From Myxococcales bacterium (GTDB taxonomy: Bacteria; Myxococcota_A; UBA9160; UBA4427), in contig JAAZXM010000010.1 of assembly GCA_014240165.1 (NCBI GenBank), forward strand, positions 22,357-86,356: a stretch of 64,000 nucleotides of DNA, written 5' to 3'. Of this stretch, positions 34,869-44,421 are shown in pieces. A program made the position numbers and the translations under genes. The stretch's first letter is position 1; each line of letters starts with the position of its first letter. A model generated the notes under the pieces. It ran no database searches, had not been told where the DNA came from, and saw only the letters and a program-made list of their open reading frames with translations.

Positions 34869-36056
34869 TCAGCCCGGGCCTTCATCTATAGAGGGCCTTC
34901 CGCTTCTTTTCTTCCGCTTGCCCTGGACTTGTTTGCGGACGCTGTCGGGCACCGGGTTTCGGGCGAGCCAGGCCCCTGCGGCCTCCGGATCGCTCTGCAT
35001 CCATTGGCCCAATACGCTGACGAGACCCGTTTGCCTCAATTGGGGGTCGGTAATGCGGCGCACGCCCTCGAGCGCCTTCGGGGGAGAGGTCACCGCCAGG
35101 CGCCGAGCCACGACGAAACGCGCGGTATCGAGTTCCGGGCTTTTCTCGGCGCCGTCGAGCCATCGCTCGGCGAGCGATGGGTTTTGCTTCTGCCATTGCA
35201 CGAAGGCGGCTTGAACCACTCGATTGCGGTCGCCGCCCTCGGGCAGGTTGCGTGCCCAGGCGATGGCCGCTTCCGGATCCTTGTTCACCCAACGCCGGGC
35301 CACCGCGGCAAAGGCGCTCGCACTACCCGGCGAGTCCCGATTGCGCTCGGCGAATTCTGCCGCCACGCCATGATCGTCCTGGGCCAGGATCCCCGCTGCT
35401 TTGGCCAATGCTGTCGCCTTGAAGTCGTTCTCACTGGTTTCGGGAATTTCCTCGGCCCATTCCACAACGGCGCCATGACCCTCGGCAAGGATTTCACGAA
35501 TCAGGATGCTGGTCAGGCGGTCCCGGGCAAGATCGTCGGGCAGGCTCGCGATATAGAGGGTGACCCCATCGCGGTCGGGGCCGTGGGCCCAGGCAGCGAC
35601 CATTCGGTCGAGTAGGAGCGCTTTGAGGGAAGTGTCGCCGATCGTCATCAACGCTCCGCGGGCGGCCCCGGGGTCGTAGAGCGCCCAGCCGTAGATCGCC
35701 GCCGCGGCCCCCTTATTTCGCGTATGGTCGGGCCAGGTCAGGCTTCGGGCGAAGGCGGTTTCGGGGTCGAGGCGCGCCCAGGCGCCCATGAAGAGCCGAA
35801 GCTCGTCCTGGCTCAGCCAGCGCTTTCTCGCTTCCACGATTTCAACGGCTTCTTGCAGGTTCTCGGGTTCGAGCTGCGCCACGTAACCGCTGATCGTATG
35901 CGCCCGATGGACCCAATCCCCGCTTTCCAGCGCCGCGCGAAATTGGGCTGTGCTCACGCTGTCCATGCCCGGAGAGAGCCGCGCCGTGGCGTAACCGCCC
36001 GCGAACGCCGCCACGACGAGCAGGGCGCAGAGCAGCACATAACGGTTTTGATCCAC
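34869..36056 (-). CDS. Membrane-anchored helical repeat protein, paralog 2
   Basis: The 395-residue protein has an N-terminal membrane segment (a LLCALLVVAAFAGGY stretch) and a solenoid of DP-x-AA-x-x-WA units, such as NKDPEAAIAWARNLP and QSDPEAAGAWLARNP. The block DELRLFMGAWARLDPETAFA is shared with paralogs 1 and 3, and the protein ends in a basic tail like paralog 1. The start is probably GTG 36056, nine bases after GGAGG (36066-36070). The ATG at 36065 directly abuts that site and would have no spacing. It is divergent from paralog 3, with a 135-base gap. Confidence 0.7.
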   Translation of the reverse strand: MDQNRYVLLCALLVVAAFAGGYATARLSPGMDSVSTAQFRAALESGDWVHRAHTISGYVAQLEPENLQEAVEIVEARKRWLSQDELRLFMGAWARLDPETAFARSLTWPDHTRNKGAAAAIYGWALYDPGAARGALMTIGDTSLKALLLDRMVAAWAHGPDRDGVTLYIASLPDDLARDRLTSILIREILAEGHGAVVEWAEEIPETSENDFKATALAKAAGILAQDDHGVAAEFAERNRDSPGSASAFAAVARRWVNKDPEAAIAWARNLPEGGDRNRVVQAAFVQWQKQNPSLAERWLDGAEKSPELDTARFVVARRLAVTSPPKALEGVRRITDPQLRQTGLVSVLGQWMQSDPEAAGAWLARNPVPDSVRKQVQGKRKKRSGRPSIDEGPG

Positions 36057-36065
36057 AGATTGCAT

Positions 36066-36070
36066 CCTCC
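36066..36070 (-). promoter_or_regulatory. Ribosome binding site favouring a GTG start
   Basis: GGAGG on the minus strand abuts an ATG (36065) but is nine bases from the in-frame GTG at 36056. Normal spacing therefore selects GTG for paralog 2. Confidence 0.5.
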
Positions 36071-36191
36071 GGGCCGGGTAGAGATAATAGGCGCTTGAAC
36101 GTTCCCGGTCCTGTCCGCTTCCTTGCTGGCCTGGCCAGGGTTTTTGGAAGAGTCGAGATCGCCCGGTTCCGAGCCATTGCGTGGAGTCAGA

Positions 36192-37340
36192 ATGAAGTGG
36201 ATCCCCATAGGCGCTTTCGCAATCGCTGCGCTGGTGGCGGCTTTCTGGCTCGGGCGGGCTACCCGGGTGGAGGTCGAAGCCCCGGATCCCCTGCTTGGGC
36301 GCGAATCCCTGATGGCAGCGCTTGCCGAGTCGGACTGGTCCGAGAGGACATACCGCTTCAGTGGTCTGATGCGGCAGCTCGATTCCGAAAACCTTGATTG
36401 GGCGCTGCAGGCCATCGAGGAAAGCCCCGAGCGGCTGAATAGGGACGAGTTGCGGATCCTGATGCACGCCTGGTCCCGCTTTGACCCGGAAGGGGCCTTC
36501 GCTTTCGCGCTCTTCGCGCCCGAAGACCAGAAACGCTGGATGGCGTCTGCGGTGATTTACGCCTGGGCCCAGGATGACCCCTCCGCTGCACGGGGAGCGC
36601 TGTTGGGCGTCCAGAATACCGACTTCGAACTTTCCCTCGAGCAGCGATTCGTGATGGGACGGGTCAAGAGCGGAGGGATCGGTGAGGCTCATGATTATGT
36701 GGAGAGCCTGGCTCCCTCGACGCGCCGGGAATTACTTGTCGGTGAGATCGCGCGCTCGCTTGCCCAAGAGGGGACGGACGGTCTGATGGCCTGGGCGGAG
36801 TCGGCAAGCGAAGAGGATCCGAAACTCAGGAATACAATTTTCAAGAAGGCTGCGGCGGTTCTCGCCGAATACCATCTCGAAGCCGGGGCGGATTGGGTGG
36901 CTTCTCATTATGGCGAGCCCCAGGCGCAGGGCTCCGCACGACTCGTTGCCCTCAACTGGGCTGAGTCGGACCCCGATGCGGCCTTCACCTGGCTGACCTC
37001 GTTGCCGGGTGGCGAAGAGCAGCGAGAAGCCGTGGGGTTCGTCTTCGCCTATTGGCTGAAGAGCCACCCGCGGAACGCCATCGCGTGGATCGAAGCATCG
37101 GAACCCGCTGAAGCGCTGGATCCCGCCATGCGGGCCATGGCCCAATCCCTGGTTCAGGAGGACCCCGTGGCTGCGATCGAGTGGGCCCGGCGAATCCAGG
37201 ACTCGGGTACTCGGGATCGGACTCTGGTGAGGATCGGTCAGCGGTGGTACCTGCTGGACCCCGAGGCGACTCGAAGGTGGTTGGCGGTGAGCGGACTCCC
37301 TCGCGCGGGGCAGCGGCAAATTCTCGAGGCAAAAAATTGA
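36192..37340 (+). CDS. Membrane-anchored helical repeat protein, paralog 3
   Basis: The 382-residue protein has an N-terminal membrane segment (IGAFAIAALVAAFWLG) and the shared block DELRILMHAWSRFDPEGAFAF, followed by repeats such as ESDPDAAFTWLTSLPGG and EEDPVAAIEWARRI. It is closest to paralog 2, with which it forms a head-to-head pair, and lacks the basic C-terminal tail. GGAG at 36183-36186 supports ATG 36192. The spermidine-synthase-like gene follows 72 bases downstream on the same strand, so they may be co-transcribed. Function is unknown. Confidence 0.7.
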   Translation: MKWIPIGAFAIAALVAAFWLGRATRVEVEAPDPLLGRESLMAALAESDWSERTYRFSGLMRQLDSENLDWALQAIEESPERLNRDELRILMHAWSRFDPEGAFAFALFAPEDQKRWMASAVIYAWAQDDPSAARGALLGVQNTDFELSLEQRFVMGRVKSGGIGEAHDYVESLAPSTRRELLVGEIARSLAQEGTDGLMAWAESASEEDPKLRNTIFKKAAAVLAEYHLEAGADWVASHYGEPQAQGSARLVALNWAESDPDAAFTWLTSLPGGEEQREAVGFVFAYWLKSHPRNAIAWIEASEPAEALDPAMRAMAQSLVQEDPVAAIEWARRIQDSGTRDRTLVRIGQRWYLLDPEATRRWLAVSGLPRAGQRQILEAKN

Positions 37341-37412
37341 GAGAGAACGCGACCCGCGACCGGACCAGTTCATTGGGCCCATACCCCCGGCTTCTCCCAT
37401 GAGTGTCATCCG

Positions 37413-40271
37413 ATGAGGGTGGCTATCGCCCTGGCACTTACGGTGATGACGGGTTTCACGGGACTCGTCTACGAGGTGACCTGGCAGAAATACCTGGCTG
37501 CCCTTCTCGGCTCACACAGCGAGGCGACCGCCGCGGTGCTGGCCATCTTCCTGGGCGGCTTGTCCGCGGGATACGCGCTCTTCGGCCGGATGACGGAGAC
37601 CATGCAACTGCGCGCCCGCGCGGGACGGCGATCTCCGCCGCTGCTGCTCGTCTACGCAGTCGTCGAGGCCACCATCGGGATCTATGCGTTGATCTTTCCC
37701 GGCCTTTTTGGTGGCGCGCAGGTTCTTTCCCAATGGGCGCCCGCTGGGTCGCCCGCGCTGGGATTCCTTTTCGATGTGCTTCTTGCGACTCTGCTCATCG
37801 CGCCGCCCTCCATCCTGATGGGCGGCACGATTCCCATCCTCACCCTGGCTCTTTCACGCAGTCTCGAGGCCGCCACCCGCATCCACGCCTGGGTCTATGG
37901 CTTCAACACGCTGGGTGCCTTCGCGGGCGCCCTGGTGGGCGGTTTCCTCTTGATCCCGGCTTTGGGTCTCGATGGTGTTTCGTACGCCATGGGTGGCCTG
38001 AACCTGATGGCGGCGGCGGTCTTCCTGATTTTGTCTCGAGGGGAGCTTCCGCTCTCCCCCGGCGAAAATGTCTCTCGCGCCGATGATGCATCGTCGAGTG
38101 CGGCTGATCCCCGGATCCCGGGTTTGAGGGCTTTGCTCATGGTCGCGGCTCTTTCGGGCTTCGCCATGATGACCGTTCAAACCATTCTGAATCGGGTGGG
38201 CGCATTGGCCTTCGGGGCATCGATGTTCACCTTCGCCATGGTGGTTGCGGTCTTTGTTCTGGCCATCGCATTGGGGAGCCTGGCTGTCTCCGCCTTGTCG
38301 CGAATTTCGCTTCCGTTGATCGTCCTCTCCCAATGGGCGCTCGTGCTTCTTCTCTTCCTGGTCTATGGCCTGATGCCAGACTTCCCCTACTACGCGCATG
38401 TCGTTCGTTCTTTGTTCCAGGATACGAACGCAGCCTTCTATTCCTACCAGTTCTTTTCCTTCATCTGCCTCCTGGCGGTGCTGCTCCTGCCGATTGGTCT
38501 TTCCGGAGCCTTGCTTCCCCTGCTTTTCCATCATCTCAGGCAGGCGCTCGGAGAATTGGGGAAGACGGCGGGCAGGCTCTACAGCTGGAATACCATCGGG
38601 TCGCTCCTGGGCGCGCTGCTCGGAGGCTACGTCCTGCTCTTCTTCTTTGACCTCCACGTTGTCTACCGCATCGCCCTGGCGGCGGTTGTCCTCTGCGCGG
38701 GAATCTTGACCGTAGTCTTGCTGCGGGTTTCCCTATTGGGGGGTGTTGTTCTGGTTTTGGTTCCCGCCCTGGTGGCGATTTGGAGTCTTCCCGAATGGGA
38801 TCCGGAACGCCTGGATTCGGGCTTGTTCAGAACACGGGCGGCTACGGCGAATACGTATCGGGGCGCAGATCAATTTTTCGCGGATCGGGAGCGAAGAATT
38901 GTTTTCCATCGCGACGGGCCCTCGACCACCGCAACCGTTCGCCGCGTTCGAAATAGCGAGGTCGGTGAGAGTTTTTCGCTCAGCACCAACGGCAAGCCCG
39001 ACGGCAGTCTGATCGGCGACTACCCCACCATGGCATTGGCTGCGCTGATTCCTGCCTTGTTGGCCGAAAATACCCATCGAAGTTTCGTGATCGGTTACGG
39101 AACAGGCGTAACCGCGGGCGAGCTCGCGTCGATGGATGAGATGCGCGAAGTCCATGTGGCCGAGATTTCCCAATCGGTCATGGAGGCAGCCCCCTATTTC
39201 GAGATCGGCAACCAGGCACCGCTGGCCAGTCCCAAGCTCGTTGTCCATCGGAGCGACGCGTACCGAAGCCTTCTGCGCGCCGAAGGTCTCTACGACGTGA
39301 TCGTTTCCGAGCCGAGCAACCCCTGGGTGAGCGGAACCGAAATGCTCTTCAGCCAAGAATTTCTCGAAGCGGCAAAACAGAAGCTGAGCCCTGGCGGAGT
39401 CTACGCCCAATGGTTCCATCTCTACGAGATCGATGACGCTGCGGTCGAGCTTGTCTTGAGAACCTATTTGTCGGTTTTCGAGCACGTCTCCCTCTGGTTC
39501 ACCATGGAGTCCGACCTGGTGATCATGGGGATTCGCGATCCAGAGCGAGCGCTGGATATTGCCAAGATCCGTGCCCGCTTCGAGCGCCTGGATTTCCAGG
39601 CCGCATTCGCACGCGTGAAGATCGAGAATCTCGTGGCGGTTTTTTCACATGAGCTTGTTCCTCTTGGTGTTCTGGACGCGATCGAGATGGAGGGTCCGGT
39701 CCAGACCTTGCGCCACCCGCGCCTCAGTCATATCGCCGCTCGCGCTTTCTTTCGAAATGGAGAAGGAAGGCTCCCCGATCTGGTTCGCCCGGAGAGCGTG
39801 CAGATTGCGTCGCGAAATTCTCTTCTTCGCCGCCTATTGCATGGGGGGCAGCTGCCTCCGGTGGCCCTGGGTGTTGCCGCGACAGAGAATTGCCGCTTTG
39901 ACCGCGGGGCGGCCTGCGCCACTTATATGGCCCAATGGGAGTACGCGTACCCGCGCTCTGAGGTGAGGGCCCAGGTGCTGGAGAAATTGAGGAAGAATCC
40001 GCACAATGCGCCCGAGTTGAGAGCCGAAATCATCGAGAATCTGGTGGCTTTCTACTCCGGGAAAGGGGCTCAGGCCCCGGAAGACCGCCCCGTGGTCTTC
40101 GCACGCAGGCAGACCAATCGCTACATTCGGCACTTCAACCTCGCGATTCCCTTTGATCGTCGCTCCTTGGAAAATATCTGGCGATCGTGTGATAGACCGC
40201 CGTGTGACGCAGCCCTGCGCAGGGCTGAGAGCCGGGTGGGGCCACTCGATATCTATTCCAGGGAGAATTGA
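37413..40271 (+). CDS. Integral membrane protein fused to a spermidine-synthase-like domain
   Basis: The 952-residue protein has an N-terminal multi-pass membrane region (about 11 segments to residue 470, starting [11 protein letters not shown]) and a cytosolic Rossmann methyltransferase-type domain (about 490-760). The latter has the GYGTGVTAG nucleotide loop, an acidic VAEIS strand end and the [12 protein letters not shown] motif of polyamine aminopropyltransferases. A C-terminal extension of about 180 residues is unassigned. The fused form is a known but uncharacterised family; real spermidine synthesis is doubtful because many catalytic residues differ. The ATG lies 72 bases after paralog 3. 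Confidence 0.82.
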   Translation: MRVAIALALTVMTGFTGLVYEVTWQKYLAALLGSHSEATAAVLAIFLGGLSAGYALFGRMTETMQLRARAGRRSPPLLLVYAVVEATIGIYALIFPGLFGGAQVLSQWAPAGSPALGFLFDVLLATLLIAPPSILMGGTIPILTLALSRSLEAATRIHAWVYGFNTLGAFAGALVGGFLLIPALGLDGVSYAMGGLNLMAAAVFLILSRGELPLSPGENVSRADDASSSAADPRIPGLRALLMVAALSGFAMMTVQTILNRVGALAFGASMFTFAMVVAVFVLAIALGSLAVSALSRISLPLIVLSQWALVLLLFLVYGLMPDFPYYAHVVRSLFQDTNAAFYSYQFFSFICLLAVLLLPIGLSGALLPLLFHHLRQALGELGKTAGRLYSWNTIGSLLGALLGGYVLLFFFDLHVVYRIALAAVVLCAGILTVVLLRVSLLGGVVLVLVPALVAIWSLPEWDPERLDSGLFRTRAATANTYRGADQFFADRERRIVFHRDGPSTTATVRRVRNSEVGESFSLSTNGKPDGSLIGDYPTMALAALIPALLAENTHRSFVIGYGTGVTAGELASMDEMREVHVAEISQSVMEAAPYFEIGNQAPLASPKLVVHRSDAYRSLLRAEGLYDVIVSEPSNPWVSGTEMLFSQEFLEAAKQKLSPGGVYAQWFHLYEIDDAAVELVLRTYLSVFEHVSLWFTMESDLVIMGIRDPERALDIAKIRARFERLDFQAAFARVKIENLVAVFSHELVPLGVLDAIEMEGPVQTLRHPRLSHIAARAFFRNGEGRLPDLVRPESVQIASRNSLLRRLLHGGQLPPVALGVAATENCRFDRGAACATYMAQWEYAYPRSEVRAQVLEKLRKNPHNAPELRAEIIENLVAFYSGKGAQAPEDRPVVFARRQTNRYIRHFNLAIPFDRRSLENIWRSCDRPPCDAALRRAESRVGPLDIYSREN

Positions 40272-40327
40272 TCGGCCCCCTCAGGTATAGCCACCGATGT
40301 GCCGAATCAAGCACCCAGGAGCAGGCA

Positions 40328-42019
40328 ATGGCTGACGAGAAAGTCCCGTCCGATATCGAGATTGCGCAGCGAGCCGAGTTGAAGCCGATCTCGGAAATCG
40401 CCGAGAGGCTTGGCCTTTCGGAGGAAGACTACGATTTCCACGGAAGGCATATCGCGAAGCTCAGCCGCCAGGTCTGCAGCGACCTTCAGAACGGCAAGGG
40501 CAAGGACGGGAAGCTGATTCTGGTTACCGCCATGAGCCCGACTCCGGCGGGTGAAGGGAAGACAACCACATCGGTTGGCCTGGCGGATTCGCTTTCCGCC
40601 CTGGGCAAGAAGACGATGGTCTGTCTCAGGGAGCCTTCATTGGGTCCCTGCTTTGGGCTCAAGGGTGGCGCGGCCGGTGGTGGCTATGCCCAGGTACTTC
40701 CCATGGAGCAGATCAATCTCCATTTCACGGGATACTTTCATGCGATTGGGCTGGCGAACAATCTTCTTTCGGCGGCGATCTATAACCATATTCACCACGG
40801 CAACAGCCTGAATATCGACCCGCGCCGAATTACCTGGCCCCGAGTGGTGGACATGAACGACCGGGCGCTGCGTAATCTCGTGGTGGGGCTGGGGGGAGTG
40901 ACCAACTCCATGCCCAGGGAGGAGACCTTCCAAATCAGCGTGGCCTCCGAGGTGATGGCTTGTCTTTGCCTCTGTGATGGGCTCTCGGATTTGAAACGCC
41001 GACTGGGCAATATCGTGATCGGCCACACCCACGACCGCGAGCCCGTCACTGCGCGAGATCTCAAGGTCGATGGGTCCATGGCAGCGCTTCTCAAGGATGC
41101 CGTCAGGCCGAATCTTGTGCAGACCATCGAGCATACGCCGGCGCTGATTCATGGCGGACCCTTTGCGAATATCGCGCATGGCGCCAATTCGATCATTGCG
41201 ACCCGAACAGCGATGAAGCTGGCCGACTATGTCGTCACGGAAGCGGGCTTCGGTTCTGATCTCGGCGGCGAGAAATTCATGAATATCGTCTGCCGCAGTG
41301 CCGGCTTCGCGCCGGATGCCGTGGTGATGGTAGCCACCATCCGCGCTCTGAAGATGAATGGTGGAGTGCCCGCCTCTGAATTGGAGCGGGAAGATGCGAC
41401 CGCACTTTCCCGTGGGCTGGCCAATCTCAAGCGTCATATCGAGAATATCCGCACCTTCGGCCTGCCGGTGGTCGTTGCGCTCAACCGCTTTAATCAGGAT
41501 ACGGCGCTCGAGGTGGGGACCATCATCGAAAAATGCGCTCACCTGGGTGTCGACGTCGTGGAATGCAATGTCTGGGAAAAGGGATCCGGGGGAGGCAAGG
41601 AACTCGCGAGCTCCGTGGTGGATATGATCGAGCGGGTCCCCTCGGATTTTCAACTTCTCTATTCCAACGAGCTGTCTCTTTGGAAGAAGGTCGAAGCCGT
41701 CGCCCAGCGAATCTACGGAGCCCGGGAGGTGAGTGCTGACAAGCGGGTTCGCCGTAAATTCAAGAACCTGAACGACGCGGGTTTTGGCCACCTGCCCGTT
41801 TGCATCGCAAAGACCCAATACTCGTTTTCATCGGATCCCAAGCTTCTGGGTGCTCCGAAGAATTTCGACCTGCATTTGCGCGATGTCCGCCTCGCGGCAG
41901 GCGCCGAATTCGTGATTGTGTATTGCGGGGATATCATGACCATGCCGGGGTTGCCGGCGCGGCCCGCAGCCGAAGAGATCGACGTGGACGACGAAGGCCG
42001 GATTACGGGGCTCTTCTAG
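40328..42019 (+). CDS. fhs: Formate-tetrahydrofolate ligase
   Basis: The 563-residue protein is a near full-length 10-formyl-THF synthetase, making 10-formyl-THF from formate, THF and ATP or running in reverse. It has the P-loop TPAGEGKT (72-79), the [18 protein letters not shown] segment and the [13 protein letters not shown] motif characteristic of Fhs. It starts with an ideally placed AGGAG (six bases before ATG 40328). The next gene encodes a trimethylamine-dehydrogenase-like flavoprotein, whose product formaldehyde could be oxidised to formate, so a role in methyl-group assimilation or oxidation is likely. No riboswitch is evident in the 56-base gap upstream. Confidence 0.95.
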   Translation: MADEKVPSDIEIAQRAELKPISEIAERLGLSEEDYDFHGRHIAKLSRQVCSDLQNGKGKDGKLILVTAMSPTPAGEGKTTTSVGLADSLSALGKKTMVCLREPSLGPCFGLKGGAAGGGYAQVLPMEQINLHFTGYFHAIGLANNLLSAAIYNHIHHGNSLNIDPRRITWPRVVDMNDRALRNLVVGLGGVTNSMPREETFQISVASEVMACLCLCDGLSDLKRRLGNIVIGHTHDREPVTARDLKVDGSMAALLKDAVRPNLVQTIEHTPALIHGGPFANIAHGANSIIATRTAMKLADYVVTEAGFGSDLGGEKFMNIVCRSAGFAPDAVVMVATIRALKMNGGVPASELEREDATALSRGLANLKRHIENIRTFGLPVVVALNRFNQDTALEVGTIIEKCAHLGVDVVECNVWEKGSGGGKELASSVVDMIERVPSDFQLLYSNELSLWKKVEAVAQRIYGAREVSADKRVRRKFKNLNDAGFGHLPVCIAKTQYSFSSDPKLLGAPKNFDLHLRDVRLAAGAEFVIVYCGDIMTMPGLPARPAAEEIDVDDEGRITGLF

Positions 42020-42077
42020 GCGCGCATCTTTACCCACGGCGCTAGCCTTGGGGTCGCCTGCTTCGGAGAGCGATCCC

Positions 42078-44105
42078 ATGACTGAAAAAAATCGCTACGC
42101 GGTCCTCCTTGAGGAAATAAAGATCGGTCCGGTGGTGGCTCCGAACCGCTTTTACCAGGTTCCGCATTGCACGGGCATGGGCTATGGCTCGCCCAATACC
42201 CTCGCAGCCATGCGGGAGGTGAAAGCCGAGGGCGGTTGGGGCGTGGTGTGTACCGAGTATTGCTCGATTCATCCCTCTTCCGACGACACCCCCATGCCCT
42301 ACGCGTCCTTATGGGACGAAGGCGACGTGAAGGCGATGGGCAGGCTTGTCGATGGAGTGCACCGCCACGGTTCGCTGGCGGGCGTTCAACTCTGGCACGG
42401 GGGGTCTACGAGCCCGAACCTGTACTCGCGCGAAATTTCCATGGGGCCTCAAAGCATGCCGGTCGAAAGGATGAACCCGGCGCAATCCCGCAGGATGGAC
42501 AAGCGGGATATTCGCGACCTGAGGAGTTGGCATAGGGCCGCAGCCAAGCGAGCAGTGGAGGCGGGTTTTGACCTTGTCTACGTCTACGCCACCCACGGTT
42601 ATTTGCTTTCGCAATTTCTCTCGCCGGAAAATACCCGGAGCGACGAATACGGAGGCTGCCTGGAAAACCGGGTTCGCCTCGTTCGCGAACTCCTCGAAGA
42701 AACCCGGGAGGTCGTGGGAGAGCAGTGCGCGCTCGCGATTCGCCTATCGAGCGACGCGGGTATGGAAGATGGGTGCCCTGACTCCGAGGAGCAACGGGAG
42801 GTGGTTGCCCTCCTGGGCGATCTGCCCGATCTCTGGGATATCAATATCACCGACTACACATACGAAATGGGAAGTTCGCGTTTCGTCAAGGAAGCTGCTC
42901 TCGAGAATTATGTTTCTTTCGTGAAGGGAATGACGGGCAAGCCCGTGGTGGGCGTCGGGCGATTTACATCGCCCGATACCATGCTTCGCCAGGTTAGCGA
43001 GGGCATCCTCGACATGATCGGCTGTGCAAGGCCCTCCATCGCGGATCCTTTTCTGCCTACCAAGGTGAAGGAAGACCGCGTAGAGGACATTCGAGAATGT
43101 ATCGGTTGCAATATCTGTTACGCGGGGGATTCGCTGTCGAACCCCATTTCCTGCACCCAGAACCCGACCATGGGCGAGGAATGGCGTAGGGGATGGCACC
43201 CCGAGTTCATCCCCAGGCGCAAATCAGAAAAGCGCATTCTCGTGGTGGGGGCCGGGCCAGCGGGTCTCGAGGCGGCCAGGGCGTTGGGGGAACGAGGCTA
43301 CGAAGTTGCCCTTGCAGAGCGCGAATCCGAGTTGGGCGGCCGAGTTCGGCGTGAATCGCGATTGCCCGGCCTGGCGGAGTGGAGCCGGGTGGCTGATTGG
43401 CGTGTCGGCCAGATTCAGAAATTGGAAAACGTAGAGGTCTACCTTGAGAGCGAGGTCGATGGGGATCAGATTCGGGAATTCGGCCCGGATTGCGTCGCGA
43501 TCGCTACCGGCTCGCATTGGCGTCGCAATGGAATCGGCCGATGGCACCAGGGCGAGATCGAAGGCTGGCGTGAAGCGAATGTGTTGACCCCCGATGATCT
43601 CCTGGCCGGCGTAGAAATCGAAGGCTCGGTTCTCATTTTCGATGACGATCTCTACTACATGGGCGGCGCGATGGCCGAGATGCTTGCGCTCCGGGATGTC
43701 AAGGTGACGCTCATCACCCCTGCGGCCCGGGTATCCGAATGGACGGTCCATACCGAAGAGCAGGTGAGGATTCAGAAAAGGCTCATCGAATTGGATGTGC
43801 GTATCGAGGCCAATTCCTCCCTTGAATCTCTGGCATCGGGGGAGGCATGCATCGCCTGCACCTTTACGGGGCGGGAGAGGCGCGTCGAGGCGCCCAATAT
43901 CCTCATGGTGACGTCACGTGAGCCGGATGATGCGCTTGAATCTGGCCTGGGTGAGGGCTTCGAACTCGTTCGCCTGGGCGATTGCCTCGCCCCGGGGACC
44001 ATCGCCGCCGCGGTGCGCTCCGGGCATCGCTATGCGCGAGAACTCGATGAGACCGGAGAGGATGTCGGTGTGTTTTTGCGCGAGAGACCCGAGCTGCTTC
44101 TCTGA
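42078..44105 (+). CDS. Trimethylamine/dimethylamine dehydrogenase-like iron-sulfur flavoprotein
   Basis: The 675-residue protein has an old-yellow-enzyme barrel, a 4Fe-4S cluster and a Rossmann domain, as in TMADH and dimethylglycine-demethylase DgcA. Cys31 corresponds to the Cys that bonds FMN in TMADH, and Tyr170 and His173 to its active-site pair. Tyr61 of the aromatic bowl is kept, but the two bowl Trp positions fall in rearranged segments (around 258-268 and 348-352) without Trp. Cluster ligands are Cys341, Cys344, Cys347 and Cys359. The GAGPAG motif lies in the C-terminal third. It probably N-demethylates an amine other than trimethylamine, releasing formaldehyde. It lies 58 bases after fhs. 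ATG 42078 was chosen over 42048 because it aligns with the family start. Confidence 0.88.
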   Translation: MTEKNRYAVLLEEIKIGPVVAPNRFYQVPHCTGMGYGSPNTLAAMREVKAEGGWGVVCTEYCSIHPSSDDTPMPYASLWDEGDVKAMGRLVDGVHRHGSLAGVQLWHGGSTSPNLYSREISMGPQSMPVERMNPAQSRRMDKRDIRDLRSWHRAAAKRAVEAGFDLVYVYATHGYLLSQFLSPENTRSDEYGGCLENRVRLVRELLEETREVVGEQCALAIRLSSDAGMEDGCPDSEEQREVVALLGDLPDLWDINITDYTYEMGSSRFVKEAALENYVSFVKGMTGKPVVGVGRFTSPDTMLRQVSEGILDMIGCARPSIADPFLPTKVKEDRVEDIRECIGCNICYAGDSLSNPISCTQNPTMGEEWRRGWHPEFIPRRKSEKRILVVGAGPAGLEAARALGERGYEVALAERESELGGRVRRESRLPGLAEWSRVADWRVGQIQKLENVEVYLESEVDGDQIREFGPDCVAIATGSHWRRNGIGRWHQGEIEGWREANVLTPDDLLAGVEIEGSVLIFDDDLYYMGGAMAEMLALRDVKVTLITPAARVSEWTVHTEEQVRIQKRLIELDVRIEANSSLESLASGEACIACTFTGRERRVEAPNILMVTSREPDDALESGLGEGFELVRLGDCLAPGTIAAAVRSGHRYARELDETGEDVGVFLRERPELLL

Positions 44106-44174
44106 TCCGAGCTCGGTTCGCTCGCCAACGGATCCCTGTCTGCCGCGGCAAGAGCATTGGGGTAGAGTTTCGGC

Positions 44175-44396
44175 ATGACGGATGAGATGCCGACCGATCG
44201 ACCGGGCACCGGGAAGCCCCCTGCTTCGCATCAGGCGCTTCGAAGCGAGACCCTCAATGCCGAACTCGAACGCAGGTTCGAGATCTTCGAGAATATCGAC
44301 GACGACGACTTCGGCCGCTTTACGGGCACCGACTGGGCGATATGCACCGTCGCGTTCTTCCTGCTTCCAATCGTAATCGCGTGGTGGGCACTATAA
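44175..44396 (+). CDS. Small single-pass membrane protein preceding the NCS1 transporter
   Basis: The 73-residue protein has a charged, soluble N-terminal half (acidic IDDDDF motif near residue 42) and one C-terminal membrane helix (about 51-72, TDWAICTVAFFLLPIVIAWW). It lies 25 bases before the NCS1 permease on the same strand, suggesting a small accessory subunit or folding partner. I do not recognise the family. The analogous pairing at 46004-47640 strengthens the case that it is a real gene. Confidence 0.65.
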   Translation: MTDEMPTDRPGTGKPPASHQALRSETLNAELERRFEIFENIDDDDFGRFTGTDWAICTVAFFLLPIVIAWWAL

Positions 44397-44407
44397 GAAG
44401 AGTGGTT

Positions 44408-44415
44408 GGAGGAGG
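44408..44415 (+). promoter_or_regulatory. Strong ribosome binding site for a TTG start
   Basis: GGAGGAGG sits six bases before TTG 44422. The very strong site explains use of a rare TTG start for the permease. Confidence 0.6.
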
Positions 44416-44421
44416 CGAAAG

